A stretch of DNA of 64,000 nt from Ornithodoros turicata (taxonomy: Eukaryota > Arthropoda > Arachnida > Ixodida > Argasidae): the NCBI RefSeq assembly GCF_037126465.1, contig NW_026999320.1:434001-498000 (forward strand), read 5' to 3'. The notes below the pieces were generated by a model, which was given only the letters and a program-made list of their open reading frames with translations, ran no database searches and was not told the DNA's origin. Shown piece after piece: positions 1 through 12,948 of the stretch (position 1 is the first letter of the stretch; every line of letters starts with the position of its first letter). Both the position numbers and the translations under genes were made by a program.

Positions 1-2160
1 TGCTTTTTTGTCCTGTATAAAGCCCCGCAGCTGCACCCCCTAGCGGTTACTTTCTCAACTAATCTCACAACAAAATTATTAAGAATCACGCCAGCGCTAC
101 TCCCGGTCCCAAGGCAGAAGATGATAGAAAATGGCGGGAATGCCCGGACAACAGCAACCAGCACTGGCACGAAAATCGCAAACAAAGCGGGAACAAAGTT
201 GACGAAAGCATTAGTTACGCAACAAATCACCTCACCACAGCAGGAGCGCAGACCGATGCGACTGCTCTCGTCGACAGCCAGGGATCAAGTGACGACGGAG
301 CGAACGACCGCACGTCTTCTCCCAACGAGAGCCAGAGGTGGACTGACGTAAGCGCCACTCTACGGGTGCTACACAGCGCGCGCTCGTAGCGCCCTCTGCG
401 CGCTCCTACCGCCACCTGCGAGAGGCTAAGAGAGAAGAGCATTCCTGCGCCCCCTGCTGGCCGTTCTCATTGGTCGTGAGGCTAAGTGAGAAGAGCATTC
501 CTGCGCCCCCTGCTGGCAGTTCTCATTGGTCCAGACATCATCCTATTGTCTCAGGGCTACACTGTTTTTTTCCACTAATGCTCCTTTGGTCAATCTGCAG
601 TGAAGCCACGGTATGACGTCATCATGCACCTGCGTGGCTCAAGGACGCGTGCGCTCTAGACAGGGGACCTATTATTTATTGAATCACTATCCCAAGATTA
701 TTTCCTTTATTCTTCTATAACGATTGCATAGGAAACTATTGCAGAAGAGCACCATGCATGAAAACTGATCGTAGGAATTCCAAAGTCTTACTAAATGAGA
801 CTTGCAAAAGAACAAAACATCCTAACATGTAACTCCATCAATGGCTAATAAGAGGACTAGGCACTCAACAAATCAACGCGCGCAGAACTCGGGGCAGCAC
901 TATCGTCAAGACGACAATGTTCCTTGTCAAAAAAGAAAAAAATACTAAGCGTCAACAAAGGAAAGCATGCATATCGGGGCATATCAGGACAAATTCGTAC
1001 GACTGCTGGGCAACAGAGGAAAACAAACACTTGAACAGAGTGAAAAAGGCACTCACCATCATTTTTCCCGTTCACAGCATTCCCTCATTGTAAATCCGCT
1101 CGTCACAAAATCCACCTGCATCGTCGAACACCATTCACCAGTGACGAACCACACATCCGCACCCCATCAGAGGCAGACAGAACCCCACCTAAGCTACGCT
1201 CTTCCACTGACGGCCAACGCCAGGAGCAGAATTTGCGTGTCGAGACCCGTCAGTGTCCAAGAGAGAAGTGAATCCTTGCGCCCCCTGCAGGCCGTTCTCA
1301 TTGGTCGTAACGGCATCCTATTGTCTCAGGGCTACCCTGTTTTTTTCCACTAATGCTCCTTTGGTCAACCTGCAGTGAAGCCACGGTATGACGTCATCAT
1401 GCAGGTGCGTGGCTCAAGGACGCGTACGCTCTAGACAGGGCACCTGTTATTTATTGAATCACTATCCGTAGATTATTTCCTTTATTCTACTATAATGATT
1501 GCGTAGGGAACTATTGCAGAAGAGCACCATATATGAGAGGAGATTGTAGCATTTCATTCCCAAAGTCTTACTGTACAGGAAAAAAAATGGTTCAGCAAGA
1601 CATGTTCATCCCACCCGAGAGCCAGGTAGATAATTGAATAATGATGCTTTGTTCCTCCTGAATAAAGTCACACACCTGTCCCCCTCGCGGTTACTCTCTG
1701 AACTAAATGAATCGCAAAAGTATTAAGAATGGCACTATTCCCATTCAAGGCAGCACTATCGTCAAGAATGCTTCTCTCCAAAAAGGAAAAATCTACATCT
1801 AGAAGGAAAGCATGTCAGAACAAGCCCAGGCATGATCAGCACATGTTTGTCAGACAAGGGGGGAAAAAGCGAAAAGAAACAAAGAAGGAAACCAGCATCA
1901 AACTATTTCTAAGCACACGCACTCCTCTTATTCAAAAACAGTGCTCATCATAAATCTGCCCAGGACAATACACACCATTCTGCCACACTTTTTTCCAGTA
2001 ATGGTCAATGCATTGCTACAGACTGTGTGACGTCATCACATCCTGTCTGAAGAAGAAGACACCGGCAAAGACTCCTATTATTTATTGAATCGCAAGATTA
2101 TTTCCTTTGTCCTACTCTTAATGACATTGATTCTCTCATTAAAATTCAACAAAAAAGCAC
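1..2160 (+). repeat. Tandem module A in left arm (about three copies)
   Basis: The sequence from a CAATGAGAA-type motif through a perfect TGACGTCA to ATTTATTGAATCACTATCC occurs around 480-800 and 1,270-1,580, with a decayed third copy around 1,980-2,160. Spacing of the TGACGTCA sites is 775 and then 639 bp. A TATAAAG motif lies at 16-22. The mirror of this array is 10,785-12,948. No protein was recognised. Confidence 0.8.
614..621 (+). promoter_or_regulatory. Perfect CRE-type TGACGTCA, first of a repeated set
   Basis: TGACGTCA is the consensus for CREB/ATF-type bZIP proteins. In the left arm it occurs at 614, 1,389, 2,028, 3,178 and 4,019; mirrored sites in the right arm start at 8,932, 9,772, 10,913, 11,552 and 12,327. 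Every module carries one. The motif is seen directly; any binding or promoter role is inference. Confidence 0.5.
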
Positions 2161-2879
2161 CCCGCATATTAACGATTTTCACCCCAAAGGCTCATCATGG
2201 TCATTAGAATTACAGTAAACTACCACTGCTCTTTTAAAATAATAAGTGAGACCACTCAACATCACCTCCAGGCTTATGTAATACATGACCCTTTCTATGC
2301 TCATACATTCGTTGTCTGAGGCTACACCTGCGAGCAAAAAAGGCGCGGAAGCCGGGTGGGCAAAGTTCCATTCGCGCATTGCGAGCATAAAGGCGGGAAA
2401 AGCCTGGGAGCAAGTTATATTCGCGCATTCCAAAGCACAAGACAGAACGCCTTTACGGGAACACGATAGCATTCCTATACTATATTAATGATTATTGCAT
2501 TGCAGTTTAGAAAAACTACAACTAAACTATAATTTTAGGACCCCATTAAAATTCTACTTTCTATGGAAACTATAATTGCCCTGTTACTTGGATCGCTACT
2601 AATGAAGCGCTCCAATTTTTTCTCTCTTCCCATTTCAGCCTTGTCATGCAGGGAAGCAGACTCATATCCAAAATAATTAATTTACACTGAGGGTGCCGTG
2701 CTTCAGGAATTCCTATCCTGCGCTCAGATCCAAGCATTTCTTCACGGATACTTTTAACAGCTGACTTCCTCAACATATCGAACACCCAACAAAATCAAAC
2801 AAACAACCTCACTTCCACTGGTAGAACACTAGTTAGCTTTTACACAGGAGGCTTTCTTCTACATAAAAAGTAGAGAAAA

Positions 2880-4620
2880 TAAGAAAAGATCAGCAAAAAA
2901 TTGCGTGCACTTTTGCTTGACTTAAAAAACCTGAAGCATATGCCAATAAACCAAGAAAAAGACACTCATGTCTGGTATCTGATAGTGCCACATACACAGA
3001 CGCATTGCCCTTGCGTAAAGAAAGCACAGGACAGGGATACACAAATATCCTTAGGTGAGCAGGGAAAAGGCTTAAGACCTCAGGTCACCACACATCGCCA
3101 CGCGGCTAACACAAATAATAAGATACTAGCGGCGGGAAGAACTGCAACACTGCTAAACAAGTCCAGACATGCCACGATGACGTCACAAATCAGGGGAAAA
3201 AAAAAGCACACGCATGCACGCACAGAGGACAACGCATTAAACACACGGAGCGCTCAGGAATAATCGTAGCGTTACCGCACATTGCTACGAAGCTCAACGT
3301 CTAACACAAGACGGCAGCAACAAGATATTAAAGGAGAAAAATTGCAACACTACTGAACAAGTCCAGACATGCGACATCGCATACAAAACACTGATCATCG
3401 GGGAAAAGGCCTAAGCCCGCGGCGGATCATCATAGAGCATACACAACTTCATTTTTCTATTTCGCATAAATTAAACGCGGTCTGCTTGGAAAACGACGTA
3501 CAAATTTTCTTAAGGAGCAGAGAAATATATCTACTCCGTGCTCAGATACCAGCATTTCTGCTCAAAAATCTGCAAAATTAAGCACTGCTTACTTCGTCAA
3601 GATATCGAACAAAATCAAACAAACAAACAACCCCACTTCCACTGGTACAACACTATTCAGCTTTTACGCAGGAGGCTTTGTTCTACATAAAAAGTAGAGA
3701 AAAGAAGAAAAGAGCCGCGAAAAATTACACGCATTTGCGCTCCAATAGCTGTAACTGCAAGAAACCGTAGCGCACGCCAATAAACTGAGAAAAAGACACT
3801 CATGTCTGGTATCTGATAGTGCCACATACACAGCCGCATTACCCTTGCGTAAAGAAAGCACAGGACAGGGATACACAAATTTCCTTAGGTGAGCAGGGAA
3901 AAGGCTTAAGACCTCAGGTCACCTCACATCGCCACGCGGCTAGCACAACATGACACCAACAACATACTAGCGGCGGGAAGAACTGCAACACTGCTAAACA
4001 AGTCCAGACATGCCACGATGACGTCACAAATCAGGGGAAAAAAAGCACACGCACACACGCACAGAGTACAACGCATTAAACACACGGTGCGCTCAGGAAT
4101 AATCGTAGCGTTACCGCACGTCGCTACGAAGCTCAACGTCTAACACAAGACGACACCAACAAGATATTAAAGGGTAAAAATTGCAACACTACTGAACAAG
4201 TCCAGACATGCGACATCGCATACAAAACACTGCTCATCGGGGAAAAGGGCTGAGCCTGCGGCGGATCATCATAGAGCATACACAACTTCAATTTTCTATT
4301 TCGCGTAAACTAAACGCGGTCTGCTTGGAAAACGACGTACAAATTTTCTTAAGGAGCAGAGAAATACATCTACTCCGTGCTCAGATACCAGCATTTCTGC
4401 TCAAAAACCTGCAAAATTAAGCACTGCTTACTTCGTCAAGATATCGAACAAAATCAAACAAACAACCCCACTTCCACTGATAGAACACTATTCAGCTTTT
4501 ACGCAGGAGGCTTTCTTCTACATAAAAGTAGAGAAAATAAGAAAAGAGCAGCGAAAAATTACACGCACTTTTGCTCGCATAGCTATAAGAGAGAAAAATA
4601 AAATAAAATAACGACGCACA
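2880..4620 (+). repeat. Tandem module B in left arm (two long copies)
   Basis: Two copies of about 838 bp share GTCCAGACATGCGACATCGC (3,361 and 4,199), a TGACGTCA (3,178 and 4,019) and ACAGGACAGGGATACACAAA (around 3,030 and 3,865). Partial copies of the last motif recur near 4,710 and 5,440. The mirror array is about 8,330-10,070. Similar 70-aa ORFs inside the copies reflect the duplication and not a gene. Confidence 0.8.
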
Positions 4621-5144
4621 CGCTAATAAACTGTGACAAAGACACCCATTTCTGCTATCAGATAATTATTGCATAATGCTAAATACTCATTTGGATTGGC
4701 CCTGCGTGAAGAAAGCACAGGACAGGGATACACAATCTATCTTAAGCGAGCACGGAAAGTCACTTCTACTCGAACAGCTTAATACCATAAAGTCTGAATT
4801 TTTGCAAAGAAAATAAAGCTTGAACAACGCTACGAAGGTGACAGACACATACTAACAAACAAACAAACACTTCTTCGAGTCTGTATTATCTTTTAAAAAA
4901 TAACGAAAGCACACACAAAAAATCAAATCGGCTAGGTAGCCTACCAGACGTTGCGCCTTAAAGTTGACTGCACGCAATGCGCGGAAGCATGCTGTGAAGC
5001 CAACTTGCGGTTTTGCTGGATGCACATGAAGTCCGATTCCATTTGGAAATCGCGCTAAGGACGTGCCAAACGTGGAATTTTCGCAAAATTAATCCCAATA
5101 CCTGGAATTCTGTTCATTTTAGCGGGAATGCTGGCGCTTGTGCT

Positions 5145-5250
5145 CCATTATTCGAAATTTTCGAATATTCGAATTTCTCGATTATTAAATTTTCGAATAC
5201 GAATAGGGGTCGAATATCAACAATATTCGAAATTTCGAATATTCGCACAC
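5145..5250 (+). repeat. AT-rich TTCGAA/AATATTCGAA cluster, left arm
   Basis: A run of overlapping short palindromes (TTCGAA, GAATATTC, TCGAAATTTTCGA) that can form many small hairpins. It is mirrored at about 7,690-7,805. Confidence 0.8.
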
Positions 5251-6427
5251 CTCTAGTGAATACTGACACTCAACGATATATAACAAAAAACAAACAAATT
5301 CCATTCTCATGAACTCTCCTCTGCCGAGCGGCTTTCTCCTGCTCTACCTGAATGCTGACTTTCCCCCCCTCACCTACATTCTGAGTAAAAGCAGTGACAG
5401 AAGAAAAGAACCGCGAAAAATTACACGCATTTGTGTCACAGGACAGGGATACACAAATTTCCTTAAGTGAGCAGGGAAAAGGCTTAAGTCGTACCGCTCA
5501 GGAATAATCGGAGAATCACCGCTTATCGCTACGCGGCTAGCACTTGAACAGCGCTACGAACGTGACAGATACATACTAACAAACAAACAAACAACAGCAG
5601 GACCGGCGTCGGGCACTCATAAAATACCCTGCCCAAAACAAAGACTTCGCCAGGTTCGCGAGGCAATTCCATCAAAAACGCTCGTCCTATCCTACAGATA
5701 GCAATGCAAACGCGACTGCCATTATTTTTTAAACCACTATTTCACGCAATAGTACATAAATGTATCACTCGTGTCACACGAAAAGGCAAACACTTACTTG
5801 TCAAGTGGGGTCCCAGCGCGTGCGCGCGCGCACACACACTAATATTTTCACACTCACAAACACAAAGTCTATTTTCACAACCACATAAATCCATATTATT
5901 TATCAGGTCAATAATTATCCTACCATCGCCAAAAGACGGTACAGACATGTATGCTTACGCAAGACAATCGGTCCTCGTTCCGGATGTAATAGGATATCGC
6001 CACTCGGCCGGCGCGAACCAATAAAGAAAGAAAGGAATGCATGTTCGCTACGAAGAAAACGGTGCCGTGCTTCTACGCAGCGATCATTATACAGACGCGT
6101 AAATGTGAACATCATTCGCTACACACTGTAGGTCTCATCATTTTTAAACCAAACCGTGTTCATAGGTCTTCACTAAATAGGTGAGCCGATAATGACTCCA
6201 AATAAAATCAAATAAAATAATCATTCCAGCATCGCTGGCTGCAAGCTTGGGTACCCAACAGAGCAGCGCGCTCCCATCAACACGCCTTGGGCTGACCTTA
6301 CACACCCGAAGCCTTTTCTGAATACATTCTGCAGGCGCTGGAATAAAAGATTTATCGCGAGGGTACTACGATGTCAGCTCTGTTGCTGTTTAAGTGGTAA
6401 AACAGTGCGCTCGAACCGCGAAGCGCG

Positions 6428-6516
6428 GCCGGGCCCGGTCTCGCGGTTTGGACTCGCGACGCGCGCGATTCCCCGCGGCGCGAGCGCAACGCGGACCCGT
6501 TCTCGCGGTTTGGACG
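6428..6516. repeat. GC-rich spacer at palindrome centre
   Basis: Unpaired centre of about 89 bp, strongly GC- and CpG-rich in contrast to the AT-rich arms. It contains a direct repeat TCTCGCGGTTTGGA near 6,439 and 6,500, and much of it is alternating CG. The arm ends next to it carry CGAACCGCGAAGCGCG and its complement. Confidence 0.85.
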
Positions 6517-9500
6517 CGCGCTTCGCGGTTCGGGCGCACTGTTTTATCACTTAAACAGCAACAGAGCTGACATCGTAGTACCCTCGCGATAAATCTTTTA
6601 TTCCAGCGCCTGCAGAATGTATTCAGAAAAGGCTTCGGGTGTGTAAGGTCAGCCCAAGGCGTGTTGATGGGAGCGCGCTGCTCTGTTGGGTACCCAAGCT
6701 TGCAGCCAGCGATGCTGGAATGATTATTTTATTTGATTTTATTTGGAGTCATTATCGGCTCACCTATTTAGTGAAGACCTATGAACACGGTTTGGTTTAA
6801 AAATGATGAGAGCTACAGTGTGTAGCGAATGATGTTCACATTTACGCGTCTGTATAATGATCGCAGCGTAGAAGCACGGCACCGTTTTCTTCGTAGCGAA
6901 CATGCATTCCTTTCTTTCTTTATTGGTTCGCGCCGGCCGAGTGGCGATATCCTATTACATCCGGAACGAGGACCGATTGTCTTGCGTAAGCATACATGTC
7001 TGTACCGTCTTTTGGCGATGGTAGGATAATTATTGACCTGATAAATAATATGGATTTATGTGGTTGTGAAAATAGACTTTGTGTTTGTGAGTGTGAAAAT
7101 GTTAGTGTGTGTGCGCGCGCGCACGCGCTGGGACCCCACTTGACAAGTAAGTGTTTGCCTTTTCGTGTGACACGAGTGATACATTTATGTACTATTGCGT
7201 GAAATAGTGGTTTAAAAAAATAATGGCAGTCGCGTTTGCATTGCTATCTGTAGGATAGGACGAGCGTTTTTGATGGAATTGCCTCGCGAACCTGGCGAAG
7301 TCTTTGTTTTGGGCAGGGTATTTTATGAGTGCCCGACGCCGGTCCTGCTGTTGTTTGTTTGTTTGTTAGTATGTATCTGTCACGTTCGTAGCGCTGTTCA
7401 AGTGCTAGCCGCGTAGCGATAAGCGGTGATTCTCCGATTATTCCTGAGCGGTACGACTTAAGCCTTTTCCCTGCTCACTTAAGGAAATTTGTGTATCCCT
7501 GTCCTGTGACACAAATGCGTGTAATTTTTCGCGGTTCTTTTCTTCTGTCACTGCTTTTACTCAGAATGTAGGTGAGGGGGGGGGGAAAGTCAGCATTCAG
7601 GTAGAGCAGGAGAAAGCCGCTCGGCAGAGGAGAGTTCATGAGAATGGAATTTGTTTGTTTTTTGTTATATATCGTTGAGTGTCAGTATTCACTAGAGGTG
7701 TGCGAATATTCGAAATTTCGAATATTGTTGATATTCGACCCCTATTCGTATTCGAAAATTTAATAATCGAGAAATTCGAATATTCGAAAATTTCGAATAA
7801 TGGAGCACAAGCGCCAGCATTCCCGCTAAAATGAACAGAATTCCAGGTATTGGGATTAATTTTGCGAAAATTCCACGTTTGGCACGTCCTTAGCGCGATT
7901 TCCAAATGGAATCGGACTTCATGTGCATCCAGCAAAACCGCAAGTTGGCTTCACAGCATGCTTCCGCGCATTGCGTGCAGTCAACTTTAAGGCGCAACGT
8001 CTGGTAGGCTACCTAGCCGATTTGATTTTTTGTGTGTGCTTTCGTTATTTTTTAAAAGATAATACAGACTCGAAGAAGTGTTTGTTTGTTTGTTAGTATG
8101 TGTCTGTCACCTTCGTAGCGTTGTTCAAGCTTTATTTTCTTTGCAAAAATTCAGACTTTATGGTATTAAGCTGTTCGAGTAGAAGTGACTTTCCGTGCTC
8201 GCTTAAGATAGATTGTGTATCCCTGTCCTGTGCTTTCTTCACGCAGGGCCAATCCAAATGAGTATTTAGCATTATGCAATAATTATCTGATAGCAGAAAT
8301 GGGTGTCTTTGTCACAGTTTATTAGCGTGTGCGTCGTTATTTTATTTTATTTTTCTCTCTTATAGCTATGCGAGCAAAAGTGCGTGTAATTTTTCGCTGC
8401 TCTTTTCTTATTTTCTCTACTTTTATGTAGAAGAAAGCCTCCTGCGTAAAAGCTGAATAGTGTTCTATCAGTGGAAGTGGGGTTGTTTGTTTGATTTTGT
8501 TCGATATCTTGACGAAGTAAGCAGTGCTTAATTTTGCAGGTTTTTGAGCAGAAATGCTGGTATCTGAGCACGGAGTAGATGTATTTCTCTGCTCCTTAAG
8601 AAAATTTGTACGTCGTTTTCCAAGCAGACCGCGTTTAGTTTACGCGAAATAGAAAATTGAAGTTGTGTATGCTCTATGATGATCCGCCGCAGGCTCAGCC
8701 CTTTTCCCCGATGAGCAGTGTTTTGTATGCGATGTCGCATGTCTGGACTTGTTCAGTAGTGTTGCAATTTTTACCCTTTAATATCTTGTTGGCGTCGTCT
8801 TGTGTTAGACGTTGAGCTTCGTAGCGACGTGCGGTAACGCTACGATAATTCCTGAGCGCACCGTGTGTTTAATGCGTTGTACTCTGTGCGTGTGTGCGTG
8901 TGCTTTTTTTCCCCTGATTTGTGACGTCATCGTGGCATGTCTGGACTTGTTTAGCAGTGTTGCAGTTCTTCCCGCCGCTAGTATGTTGTTGGTGTCATGT
9001 TGTGCTAGCCGCGTGGCGATGTGAGGTGACCTGAGGTCTTAAGCCTTTTCCCTGCTCACCTAAGGAAATTTGTGTATCCCTGTCCTGTGCTTTCTTTACG
9101 CAAGGGTAATGCGGCTGTGTATGTGGCACTATCAGATACCAGACATGAGTGTCTTTTTCTCAGTTTATTGGCGTGCGCTACGGTTTCTTGCAGTTACAGC
9201 TATTGGAGCGCAAATGCGTGTAATTTTTCGCGGCTCTTTTCTTCTTTTCTCTACTTTTTATGTAGAACAAAGCCTCCTGCGTAAAAGCTGAATAGTGTTG
9301 TACCAGTGGAAGTGGGGTTGTTTGTTTGTTTGATTTTGTTCGATATCTTGACGAAGTAAGCAGTGCTTAATTTTGCAGATTTTTGAGCAGAAATGCTGGT
9401 ATCTGAGCACGGAGTAGATATATTTCTCTGCTCCTTAAGAAAATTTGTACGTCGTTTTCCAAGCAGACCGCGTTTAATTTACGCGAAATAGAAAAATGAA

Positions 9501-12500
9501 GTTGTGTATGCTCTATGATGATCCGCCGCGGGCTTAGGCCTTTTCCCCGATGATCAGTGTTTTGTATGCGATGTCGCATGTCTGGACTTGTTCAGTAGTG
9601 TTGCAATTTTTATCCTTTAATATCTTGTTGCTGCCGTCTTGTGTTAGACGTTGAGCTTCGTAGCAATGTGCGGTAACGCTACGATTATTCCTGAGCGCTC
9701 CGTGTGTTTAATGCGTTGTCCTCTGTGCGTGCATGCGTGTGCTTTTTTTCCCCCTGATTTGTGACGTCATCGTGGCATGTCTGGACTTGTTTAGCAGTGT
9801 TGCAGTTCTTCCCGCCGCTAGTATCTTATTATTTGTGTTAGCCGCGTGGCGATGTGTGGTGACCTGAGGTCTTAAGCCTTTTCCCTGCTCACCTAAGGAT
9901 ATTTGTGTATCCCTGTCCTGTGCTTTCTTTACGCAAGGGCAATGCGTCTGTGTATGTGGCACTATCAGATACCAGACATGAGTGTCTTTTTCTTGGTTTA
10001 TTGGCATATGCTTCAGGTTTTTTAAGTCAAGCAAAAGTGCACGCAATTTTTTGCTGCTCTTTTCTTATTTTCTCTACTTTTTATGTAGAAGAAAGCCTCC
10101 TGTGTAAAAGCTAACTAGTGTTCTACCAGTGGAAGTGAGGTTGTTTGTTTGATTTTGTTGGGTGTTCGATATGTTGAGGAAGTCAGCTGTTAAAAGTATC
10201 CGTGAAGAAATGCTTGCATCTGAGCGCAGGATAGGAATTCCTGAAGCACGGCACCCTCAGTGTAAATTAATTATTTTGGATATGAGTCTGCTTCCCTGCA
10301 TGACAAGGCTGAAATGGGAAGAGAGAAAAAATTGGAGCGCTTCATTAGTAGCGATCCAAGTAACAGGGCAATTATAGTTTCCATAGAAAGTAGAATTTTA
10401 ATGGGGTCCTAAAATTATAGTTTAGTTGTAGTTTTTCTAAACTGCAATGCAATAATCATTAATATAGTATAGGAATGCTATCGTGTTCCCGTAAAGGCGT
10501 TCTGTCTTGTGCTTTGGAATGCGCGAATAGAACTTTGCTCCCAGGCTTTTCCCGCCTTTATGCTCGCAATGCGCGAATGGAACTTTGCCCACCCGGCTTC
10601 CGCGCCTTTTTTGCTCGCAGGTGTAGCCTCAGACAACGAATGTATGAGCATAGAAAGGGTCATGTATTACATAAGCCTGGAGGTGATGTTGAGTGGTCTC
10701 ACTTATTATTTTAAAAGAGCAGTGGTAGTTTACTGTAATTCTAATGACCATGATGAGCCTTTGGGGTGAAAATCGTTAATATGCGGGGTGCTTTTTTGTT
10801 GAATTTTAATGAGAGAATCAATGTCATTAAGAGTAGGACAAAGGAAATAATCTTGCGATTCAATAAATAATAGGAGTCTTTGCCGGTGTCTTCTTCTTCA
10901 GACAGGATGTGATGACGTCACACAGTCTGTAGCAATGCATTGACCGTTACTGGAAAAAAGTGTGGCAGAATGGTGTGTATTGTCCTGGGCAGATTTATGA
11001 TGAGCACTGTTTTTGAATAAGAGGAGTGCGTGTGCTTAGAAATAGTTTGATGCTGGTTTCCTTCTTTGTTTCTTTTCGCTTTTTCCCCCCTTGTCTGACA
11101 AACATGTGCTGATCATGCCTGGGCTTGTTCTGACATGCTTTCCTTCTAGATGTAGATTTTTCCTTTTTGAAGAGAAGCATTCTTGACGATAGTGCTGCCT
11201 TGAATGGGAATAGTGCCATTCTTAATACTTTTGCGATTCATTTAGTTCAGAGAGTAACCGCGAGGGGGACAGGTGTGTGACTTTATTCAGGAGGAACAAA
11301 GCATCATTATTCAATTATCTACCTGGCTCTCGGGTGGGATGAACATGTCTTGCTGAACCATTTTTTTTCCTGTACAGTAAGACTTTGGGAATGAAATGCT
11401 ACAATCTCCTCTCATATATGGTGCTCTTCTGCAATAGTTCCCTACGCAATCATTATAGTAGAATAAAGGAAATAATCTACGGATAGTGATTCAATAAATA
11501 ACAGGTGCCCTGTCTAGAGCGTACGCGTCCTTGAGCCACGCACCTACATGATGACGTCATACCGTGGCTTCACTGCAGGTTGACCAAAGGAGCATTAGTG
11601 GAAAAAAACATGGTAGCCCTGAGACAATAGGATGCCGTTACGACCAATGAGAACGGCCTGCAGGGGGCGCAAGGATTCACTTCTCTCTTGGACACTGACG
11701 GGTCTCGACACGCAAATTCTGCTCCTGGCGTTGGCCGTCAGTGGAAGAGCGTAGCTTAGGTGGGGTTCTGTCTGCCTCTGATGGGGTGCGGATGTGTGGT
11801 TCGTCACTGGTGAATGGTGTTCGACGATGCAGGTGGATTTTGTGACGAGCGGATTTACAATGAGGGAATGCTGTGAACGGGAAAAATGATGGTGAGTGCC
11901 TTTTTCACTCTGTTCAAGTGTTTGTTTTCCTCTGTTGCCCAGCAGTCGTACGAATTTGTCCTGATATGCCCCGATATGCATGCTTTCCTTTGTTGACGCT
12001 TAGTATTTTTTTCTTTTTTGACAAGGAACATTGTCGTCTTGACGATAGTGCTGCCCCGAGTTCTGCGCGCGTTGATTTGTTGAGTGCCTAGTCCTCTTAT
12101 TAGCCATTGATGGAGTTACATGTTAGGATGTTTTGTTCTTTTGCAAGTCTCATTTAGTAAGACTTTGGAATTCCTACGATCAGTTTTCATGCATGGTGCT
12201 CTTCTGCAATAGTTTCCTATGCAATCGTTATAGAAGAATAAAGGAAATAATCTTGGGATAGTGATTCAATAAATAATAGGTCCCCTGTCTAGAGCGCACG
12301 CGTCCTTGAGTCACGCAGGTGCATGATGACGTCATACCGTGGCTTCACTGCAGATTGACCAAAGGAGCATTAGTGGAAAAAAACAGTGTAGCCCTGAGAC
12401 AATAGGATGATGTCTGGACCAATGAGAACTGCCAGCAGGGGGCGCAGGAATGCTCTTCTCACTTAGCCTCACGACCAATGAGAACGGCCAGCAGGGGGCG

Positions 12501-12948
12501 CAGGAATGCTCTTCTCTCTTAGCCTCTCGCAGGTGGCGGTAGGAGCGCGCAGAGGGCGCTACGAGCGCGCGCATGCGTAGCACCCGTAGAGTGGCGCTTA
12601 CGTCAGTCCACCTCTGGCTCTCGTTGGGAGAAGACGTGCGGTCGTTCGCTCCGTCGTCACTTGATCCCTGGCTGTCGACGAGAGCAGTCGCATCGGTCTG
12701 CGCTCCTGCTGTGGTGAGGTGATTTGTTGCGTAACTAATGCTTTCGTCAACTTTGTTCCCGCTTTGTTTGCGATTTTCGTGCCAGTGCTGGTTGCTGTTG
12801 TCCGGGCATTCCCGCCATTTTCTATCATCTTCTGCCTTGGGACCGGGAGTAGCGCTGGCGTGATTCTTAATAATTTTGTTGTGAGATTAGTTGAAAAAGT
12901 AACCGCTAGGGGGTGCAGCTGCGGGGCTTTATACAGGACAAAAAAGCA
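6517..12948 (-). repeat. Right arm of giant palindrome
   Basis: Reverse-complement copy of the left arm. Apparent ORFs here, such as those near 7,636-7,935, 8,528-8,740 and 11,595-11,981, are mirror images of left-arm ORFs and show no known domain. Similarity to the module does not stop at 12,948: decayed module sequence continues to about 13,300, so the palindrome end seen here is set by the window edge and not by the element. Confidence 0.95.
7690..7805 (-). repeat. AT-rich TTCGAA cluster, right arm
   Basis: Mirror of the cluster at 5,145-5,250, with the same series of TTCGAA and AATATTCGAA palindromes. Confidence 0.8.

Larger units (their letters stand above)
1..6427 (+). repeat. Left arm of giant palindrome
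   Basis: This arm is the reverse complement of 6,517-12,948: base 1 pairs with 12,948 and 6,427 with 6,517. Arms are near 99% identical by eye but differ at many scattered places, for example C/A near 1,337, C/T near 1,401, a small indel near 370 and G-run length near 5,366. The arm starts at the window edge, so it probably extends further left. No reverse transcriptase, transposase or other known domain was found in any frame; short ORFs in it are mirrored in the other arm and look non-coding. It could be a giant foldback element or a segmental inverted duplication of a repeat block. Confidence 0.95.

Noticed and set aside
121..12828. Dozens of 60-130 aa ORFs in the palindrome
   Set aside because: Each appears twice as mirror images, many are duplicated by the tandem modules, and none shows a domain, splice pattern or codon signal.
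1..12948. Palindrome as a pure sequencing artefact
   Set aside because: Arms differ by many scattered substitutions and indels and the spacer is asymmetric, which a simple read fold-back would not give. Not fully excluded without reads.
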